In this document: positions 59,059 to 64,000 of the stretch, piece after piece
Position numbering within the stretch: position 1 is the first letter of the stretch
How the letters are laid out: each line of letters starts with the position of its first letter
Source: VFMC01 sp963791635
GTDB lineage: Bacteria; Actinomycetota; Acidimicrobiia; Acidimicrobiales; Ilumatobacteraceae
Assembly: GCA_963791635.1 (NCBI GenBank)
Contig: CAWBTC010000017.1
Coordinates: 124,001-188,000 of the forward strand
Reading direction: 5' to 3'
Length of the DNA stretch: 64,000 bases
Notes under the pieces: model-generated
Database searches by the model: none
What the model was told of the DNA's origin: nothing
The model's input: the letters and a program-made list of their open reading frames with translations, nothing else
Program-made: the position numbers and the translations under genes

Positions 59059-59949
59059 ATGAGGGTCGTGTCCGACACCCGTTCGCCCGTGCTCGGTTCG
59101 TTCGCGTTCGGCGGGTCGCAGCTTGGCTACGAGGAGTACGGGACCGGCGATCGGGTCTTCGTCTACACCCACGGGCTGCTGATGGACAGCGGGATGAACC
59201 GATCTCTCGCGCGGACTCTGGCCGAGCAGGGAAACCGGGTGGTGCTCCTCGACCTGCTCGGACACGGCCGCAGCGACAAGCCGCTGCGGGCATCGGAGTA
59301 CCGGATGGATGCCTACGGCCGCGACGTCGTCGCTCTCCTCGACCACCTCGGCATCGACCGGGCCGTGATCGGCGGCGTCTCGCTCGGGGCAGGTGTGAGC
59401 CTGCAGGTCGCCGTCGCTGCACCCGAACGAGTGCAGGGGCTGGTGCTCGAGATGCCCGTGCTCGAGTGGGCCGTCCCGGCGGCAGCACTGGTGTTCACCC
59501 CGTACCTGCTGCTGATGCACTACGCCAGCAGGCCCGTCGGATTCGTGGCCCGGCAGTTCGCCAGGCTCCCACGGACGTCGCACGACTCGTTCAACAGCGT
59601 GCTGCACATCCTGTCGTCGCCACCCGAAGTGACCAAGGCTGTGCTCCACGGCATCCTCACCGGTCCGATCACGCCCACCGAGGAGGAGCGGGCGGCCATC
59701 GCCGCTCCGACGATGGTGATCGCCCACTCGCGCGACCTCATCCACCCGTTCAGCGATGCAGCAGCGCTGACGGCGCTGCTGCCCAACGGGCGGCTGGAGC
59801 CCGCCTCGTCCATCCTCGAACTGCGCATCGCGCCCCGCCGGCTCACCGACCACCTCGCCGCATTCCTCGATGAAGTGTGGGCTTCACCAGCTCGGCCGCC
59901 CGTGGCGAAACGACGCCCACCGCGAAGCGGTACCGTGAGTCATGGCTGA
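59059..59949 (+). CDS. alpha/beta hydrolase
   Basis: The 296-residue protein starts at ATG 59059 behind GAGAGGTGG. It has GYEEYGTGDRVFVYTHGLLM, LLDLLGHGRSDKPLRASEYR, AVIGGVSLGAGVSLQVAVAA with the nucleophile serine, PTMVIAHSRDLIHPFSDAAA with the acid, and a C-terminal ELRIAPRRLTDHLAAFLDEV where the usual GH histidine is not obvious. A lipase/esterase-like role fits the lipid-metabolism context. The last eight bases overlap the SDR gene. The repeated element at 58978 lies upstream. Confidence 0.85.
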   Translation: MRVVSDTRSPVLGSFAFGGSQLGYEEYGTGDRVFVYTHGLLMDSGMNRSLARTLAEQGNRVVLLDLLGHGRSDKPLRASEYRMDAYGRDVVALLDHLGIDRAVIGGVSLGAGVSLQVAVAAPERVQGLVLEMPVLEWAVPAAALVFTPYLLLMHYASRPVGFVARQFARLPRTSHDSFNSVLHILSSPPEVTKAVLHGILTGPITPTEEERAAIAAPTMVIAHSRDLIHPFSDAAALTALLPNGRLEPASSILELRIAPRRLTDHLAAFLDEVWASPARPPVAKRRPPRSGTVSHG

Positions 59950-60793
59950 TCGACCGGGTCCGGTGCTCGTCACCGGCGCGAATTCCGGATTCGGTCTGGC
60001 CGCGACGCTGCGGTTCGCAGCCCGCGGCTGGGACACGTGGGGCACGGTGCGCTCCAAGGCGAAGGCCAAGGTGCTGGTCGATGCTGCTCGGCAGTCAGGG
60101 GTGTCCGAGCGGGTGCACCCACTCGTGCTCGATGTGTCGGACCACGACGCGGTGGTCGCGCGATGGCCCACCCTGCCGCCGTTCTATGCCGTGGTGAACA
60201 ACGCCGGCTACAGCGAGCTCGGTGCGGTCGAGGAGGTGACTGCGGCGCAGGCAAAGCGCCAGCTCGATGTCAACCTGATCGCACCGGCCATCGTCTCGTC
60301 CTGCGCGCTCCCGGCGATGCGCGAGCGCGGCTCGGGACGGATCGTCATGGTCTCCTCGATCGCCGGCCGAGCCGCGGTCTTGCCGTTGAACGCCTGGTAC
60401 CACGCCTCGAAGTTCGGCCTCGAGGCGTTGTCTGACGTCCTTCGCATGGAGGTCGCATCGTTCGGCGTGAAGGTGGTGGTGATCGAGCCGGGGTTCTTCA
60501 AGACCGAGATCGAACAGCGCGCCAAGGAGCAGGCGGCCGAACGCGAGACCGACGCCGGGTCGCACTATCGAAAGGCGTACGGGCGCATGCAGACCGTTGC
60601 GGATGCGATCTCCTCGCTGGCACCACCTCCGGATCTGGTGGCACGCACGATCGTCACGGCAGTCGAATCGCGCCGACCGCTGCAGCGGTATCTCGTCGGC
60701 GTCGACGCGCTCGCGATCGCCGCGGCGAACCCGCTCGTGCCGCGAATGGTCACCGACCCGCTGATGCGCTTCATCTCCGACCTGCGCAGCTGA
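59942..60793 (+). CDS. short-chain dehydrogenase/reductase
   Basis: The 283-residue classical SDR starts at ATG 59942. The cofactor loop is VLVTGANSGFGLAATLRFAA; VVNNAGYSELGAVEEVT is the structural NNAG motif; IVMVSSIAGRAAVL gives the Ser, and WYHASKFGLEALSDVLR gives Tyr and Lys. VVVIEPGFFKTEIEQRAK follows. The substrate is unknown; long-chain hydroxy- or ketoacyl substrates are plausible next to the hydrolase and WS/DGAT genes. It overlaps the hydrolase by eight bases and is probably translated with it. Confidence 0.9.
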   Translation: MADRPGPVLVTGANSGFGLAATLRFAARGWDTWGTVRSKAKAKVLVDAARQSGVSERVHPLVLDVSDHDAVVARWPTLPPFYAVVNNAGYSELGAVEEVTAAQAKRQLDVNLIAPAIVSSCALPAMRERGSGRIVMVSSIAGRAAVLPLNAWYHASKFGLEALSDVLRMEVASFGVKVVVIEPGFFKTEIEQRAKEQAAERETDAGSHYRKAYGRMQTVADAISSLAPPPDLVARTIVTAVESRRPLQRYLVGVDALAIAAANPLVPRMVTDPLMRFISDLRS

Positions 60794-60879
60794 CCGCGAC
60801 CGCCTCGACCCGGCACGGCATCCGCTGAACAGCTCCGGTGATGAACAAGGCAACGAGTCGTGGCCGGCGGTTGGTCGGC

Positions 60880-60902
60880 GAACACCTGCGGAACGAGTTC
60901 GG
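60880..60902 (+). promoter_or_regulatory. 23-bp repeated upstream element, copy 2
   Basis: Identical over 23 bases to 58978-59000. It ends 14 bases before the TAGCGT -10 box of the SnoaL-like gene, so it covers the -35 region, where an activator or repressor would act. Confidence 0.65.
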
Positions 60903-60916
60903 AGGTACTCGGCGCG

Positions 60917-60922
60917 TAGCGT
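60917..60922 (+). promoter_or_regulatory. -10 box TAGCGT of the SnoaL-like gene
   Basis: TAGCGT lies six bases before ATG 60929 with no ribosome-binding site; leaderless. Confidence 0.55.
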
Positions 60923-60928
60923 TGCGGC

Positions 60929-61510
60929 ATGGGGACCACCGATCCGTCGTTCGATCTCGCACAGCGTCTGGCCGTCGTCGAAGCGCGACTTGCCCGCCTC
61001 GAGGCGAAGGAGGCGGTGCTGTCCACGTTCAACGAGTACCTCTACTCCCTCGACGTCGGGTACCCCGACGAGTTGGTTCGTGCGGTGTTCACTGCCGACG
61101 CGACGCTGGAGGTGATCAACTTCCCGCCCGGCACGATGGCCGACCTCACCTTCGTCGGGCACGACGCGATCCGTCCGCTGTACGTCGACCACACCGTTGC
61201 GGCACCTTCGATCCAGGGCGGACACCACGCGACGAACATCGCCATCGACGTCGCACCCGACTGCTCGAGTGCGCAGCTGTCCGCCTACTTCATGACGTCG
61301 ACCGCTGCGGTCGGCTACCTGCAGGGCGGGCAGTACCAGGGCGAGGCCGTCCCCGACGGCGACCGCTGGCGGTTCCGCCACTACCGGATCCTCAGCGGAT
61401 GGGGTTGGCGGGTGGCGAAGGATTCGATCCGTCCGGTGACCGACCCGATCCCGGCTGAGCGGGCATGGCGAGGGGCGCGCCCCGCTGTGTACACGCAGGG
61501 TCCGCGCTGA
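60929..61510 (+). CDS. SnoaL-like/NTF2-fold protein
   Basis: The 193-residue protein has the SnoaL-like polyketide-cyclase/hydratase layout. A helical start (LAVVEARLARLEAKEAVLST, FNEYLYSLDVGYPDELV) leads to VFTADATLEVINFPPGTM and HHATNIAIDVAPDCSSAQLS, with WRFRHYRILSGWGWRVAKD near the end. NTF2-like proteins are isomerases, dehydratases or binding proteins; no catalytic Asp-His pair can be assigned with confidence. Its stop abuts the stop of the convergent SDR gene (TGATCA). Confidence 0.82.
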   Translation: MGTTDPSFDLAQRLAVVEARLARLEAKEAVLSTFNEYLYSLDVGYPDELVRAVFTADATLEVINFPPGTMADLTFVGHDAIRPLYVDHTVAAPSIQGGHHATNIAIDVAPDCSSAQLSAYFMTSTAAVGYLQGGQYQGEAVPDGDRWRFRHYRILSGWGWRVAKDSIRPVTDPIPAERAWRGARPAVYTQGPR

Positions 61511-62272
61511 TCAGCCGCGGCCGCCTGCGACGGCGAACGTCTGGCCGGTGACGAACGAACCTGCCGGCGATGCCAGGAACACGACGGCGGCAGCAACGTC
61601 GAACGGTTCGCCCAGCCGGCCAAGAGGAATCGACTTGGCGAGCGACGGCAGGGCCGCATCGGTGACGCCGCCGATGGTCGAGAGCGACTCGGTGGGGACG
61701 ATCCCGACGGCGAGCGCGTTGGCGCGAATCCCGCGGGGACCGAGCTCGGTGGCGAGCGTGCGGGTGAGGTGGTTCATTGCTGCCTTCGCCGCGCCGTAGG
61801 CAGCGAAGTTCGGTGACGGTCCGAGCGAGCTGGTGGACGAGATGCCGATCAACGACGAGCCCGGCTGCATCACCGGGCCACAGGCTTTCGCCGCGATGAA
61901 GTGCGGCCGCAGGTTCAGGCCGAACTGGGCATCCCAGTGCTCGTCAGGCATCTCGATGGTCGGGTAGGTGCCCTTGTGTTCGGAGCCGCCGGCGTTGCTG
62001 ACCCACACGTCGAGACGCCCGAGTTCGGCCACGGTGCGGGCGACGAGCTCGGCGACGAACCCGCTATCGGTGATGTCGCCGGCGACACCGATGGACCGTC
62101 TTCCACGCGCGTGCACCTCCGCGACGACGGCATCGATCTCGGTCTGTCGACGCGCGGTGACCACCACGTCGGCACCGCAGTCGGCCAGGCCGATGGCGAT
62201 GCCGCGCCCGATGCCCCGGCCCGAGCCGGTCACCACGGCGACCATGCCGTCCATCCGGAAGCGGTCGTACAA
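61511..62272 (-). CDS. short-chain dehydrogenase/reductase
   Basis: The 253-residue classical SDR has AVVTGSGRGIGRGIAIGLAD, VVTARRQTEIDAVVAEVHAR, VWVSNAGGSEHKG (SNAG in place of NNAG), LIGISSTSSLGPSPNFAAYG with AAKAAMNHLTRTLATELGPR giving Ser, Tyr and Lys, and a C-terminal GEPFDVAAAVVFLASPAGSF. The chosen start is TTG 62272, because LYDRFRMDGMVAVVTG matches the usual N-terminus of this subgroup; ATG 62254 is an alternative. An out-of-frame MASAADAATSTAAGR just upstream could be the lost true start. Substrate unknown. Confidence 0.85.
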   Translation of the reverse strand: MYDRFRMDGMVAVVTGSGRGIGRGIAIGLADCGADVVVTARRQTEIDAVVAEVHARGRRSIGVAGDITDSGFVAELVARTVAELGRLDVWVSNAGGSEHKGTYPTIEMPDEHWDAQFGLNLRPHFIAAKACGPVMQPGSSLIGISSTSSLGPSPNFAAYGAAKAAMNHLTRTLATELGPRGIRANALAVGIVPTESLSTIGGVTDAALPSLAKSIPLGRLGEPFDVAAAVVFLASPAGSFVTGQTFAVAGGRG

Positions 62273-62462
62273 CGACCCGCTGCCGTGCTCGTCGCTGCGT
62301 CTGCCGCTGAGGCCATGGAGAGCCTGCCTTGCCTCGGGGTCGTCACGTCGACGTTTCGGTCGAGTGGCGCGTTGCTATCACGCACCTCCGGCGCCGATCG
62401 TGTCGGACCGAGGTGGTCAGCAGGGCGCACGCGACACGGGCCGTTCCGGGCCGGCGCCAACC

Positions 62463-64000
62463 TCATCCTTGGGACAAGCAAGACGAGACGGAGTACTCGG
62501 CGCCCGCGTCGAGCGCCCACGTGCTGACGACGCCGATGTACGACGGCCGTTTCACCAGGACGTCGTAGAGCCCGGGGTCGACGTCGATCACGATGGAGGG
62601 GACGTCGAAGCGACAATCCGCGTTGGCCTCGGAGTACACGACCGACATCATCGAGGCGGGGACCGTCTCGATCCGGCTCTCGGGCCCGCTCATCACGATC
62701 TGCAGCTCGTCGGGGTGGTCGTTGTAGATGACCAGGTGAGTGCGGCCGGAGCCGCTCCCTCCGCGACGCGGCGGCCGTGCGAACCCGTCAGTGTCCAGAC
62801 CTGCCGATTCGCGCTCCTGTCGCGCCTGAGCGATGAGGACGCGGGCGAGACCGCTCCGCGCAACCTCGAACCGGGGATCGGATGGAACGTTGTCCAGGAA
62901 CCACTGGTAGGACTGCTCAGCCCCGTCGAGATCACCGACGTATTCCGAAGCTTGCGCACACAGCAACGTCTTGGTCGCGATGAAGCCCTCCCTCAGGGCG
63001 ATCGTTGCGGTGGGCGCGGATCTCGTCGAGCCGGCCGCAGGCCGAGATGTTGTCGAGCAACGCCGCTTCGACCGTGGGGGCATCGGGGTGCAGCGAGAGA
63101 TCGGTCAAGAACGCGATCTGGAAATCGGCCAGGGCCTCGAGGTCGTCCCGTGCGCTGGCGGCGGTCATGCACGTCTGCAGGAGTGCAGCGTGGTCGTCCG
63201 GGCGATCGGCGAGATCCACCAGCTGTCGCACCTCGTCGAGGTCCGCGCAGGCGGAGAGGTTGTTCAGCACGAGGCTGGTTGCAGGGTCGACGAGCGCCGC
63301 GTCGTCACCGGACCGCAGCACTTCCATTGCAAGGGTGTAGGCATCCTCGCTGCGGCCGGAGATGTCGTAGCTCGTGGCACATCCAAGCCTGACGTCGCTC
63401 ACGGTGACGGGGTTCACGACGGAGAACGACTGTGCATCGAGTTCGTCGCAGGTCTGCGGGGTGAGTGCGGCCCATCCGTTCGTGTCGTAGAGCTGCTGGA
63501 TGTCGGCCGCGACAGCGTCGCGGAGCAGGGTGTCGGGCCGATCGTGGAGGAACGCCAGGTAGGCGGCGAGAACATCCGCGGCGTCGCCGGAGCCGGTACC
63601 GGCCGCGAGAAGGTCGGAGCACTCGGCGCGTTCCTGCCTCGCTTGATCGACCGCACCCGAGGATGCCACCCACGCTGCGTCCTCGAGCAGCTGGTCGTAC
63701 CGCTCGATGACGGCGGTGCATCGCCCGTCGACGAATGCGGCATGGGCGTCCGCGAGCAGCCGGTCTTGTCGTGACGTCGCAGTGTCGTCTCGCATCCAGG
63801 TCACGACCAACCCGACGGCCACGAGCGCGACGGCCACGAGAGCGACGGTCAGCGTCGCGACGACGAGTGCGCGTCGCCCACGGCGCCGCGGCGCCTTCGA
63901 TCGATCCGGCACCACAGCCGCGGGCCGCGACACCCCTGGAGCGTCGTGCGAGGGTGCGCCCGACTGCGCCGGTTCGTTGACCTGCGGCGGCTTCCAACGA
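62463..64000 (-). pseudogene. membrane-anchored protein, frameshifted and cut by the window edge
   Basis: The frame is open through the right edge, so the N-terminus is outside. A Pro-rich stretch (KPPQVNEPAQSGAPSHDAPG) and an Arg-rich segment precede a transmembrane helix (LVVATLTVALVAVALVAVGL). About 280 residues of helical, cysteine-spaced sequence follow (LLADAHAAFVDGRCTAVIER, ACADLDEVRQLVDLADRPDD). Near 62985 the frame breaks; the next frame continues IATKTLLCAQASEYVGDLDG, AEQSYQWFLDNVPSD and a C-terminal beta part to 62463. The break coincides with a doubled GAGG; removing one copy joins the frames exactly. Repeating helical pairs suggest TPR-like structure; function unknown. Confidence 0.65.

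Overview
The window is GC-rich (about 65-70 %) DNA from a free-living actinobacterium. GTG starts are common, and several genes begin 6-9 bases after a TANNNT box, as in leaderless actinobacterial messages. A WhiB regulator, a SigR/RsrA-type sigma/anti-sigma pair, two glutamine synthetases beside a GlnR-like regulator, a wax-ester synthase/DGAT and DUF2510 all fit Actinomycetota. The OmpA/HhH proteins, SelA/SelB and protein styles suggest the Acidimicrobiia (Ilumatobacter-like), but that placement is inference; no rRNA gene is present.

Layout. 1-3.3 kb: two tandem copies of a cell-envelope module (OmpA-like protein plus small membrane-anchored protein), the first cut by the window edge. 3.3-8.3 kb: RidA, a PLP decarboxylase overlapping an 8-oxoguanine-deaminase-like gene, a short CDF transporter and an SGNH hydrolase. 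8.3-11.5 kb: nitrogen assimilation (GlnR-like regulator, type I and type II glutamine synthetases). 11.6-16.9 kb: an epimerase/TetR divergon, a secreted lipoprotein and a frameshifted PQQ-type sugar dehydrogenase. 17-23.5 kb: NAD synthetase, an MFS carrier, then lysC and asd of the aspartate pathway flanking a methyltransferase. 23.7-25.9 kb: an overlapping operon of MazG-like protein, ECF sigma factor, putative anti-sigma factor and MscS-like channel. 26.0-29.9 kb: a decayed integrative element in tRNA-Pro. It holds a relaxase remnant, two toxin-antitoxin-like pairs, two hypothetical genes and an integrase stump. 29.9-35.2 kb: receiver protein, two ArsA-type ATPases, an NfeD-family protease, WhiB and a hydrolase.

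35.1-38.7 kb: selB-selA of the selenocysteine system facing dut; no tRNA-Sec or selD is visible. 39.8-46.3 kb: a seven-gene minus-strand operon (epimerase, acyltransferase-like, hydrolase, flavin oxidoreductase, YibE/F, Nudix, AAC(3)-like). 46.2-56 kb: a SIMPL protein, a LysM/M23 endopeptidase, DUF2510/LURP-one, a phosphatase-like protein lacking its cysteine, tilS, SigR/RsrA, MarR and a frameshifted glpD. 57-62.3 kb: lipid metabolism (WS/DGAT, hydrolase, two SDRs, SnoaL-like). The right edge cuts a frameshifted membrane protein.

Several genes outside the island (PQQ dehydrogenase, glpD, the last gene, perhaps the Pro/Thr-rich protein) carry one- or four-base shifts. They may be true pseudogenes or errors in the source assembly; sequence alone cannot decide.
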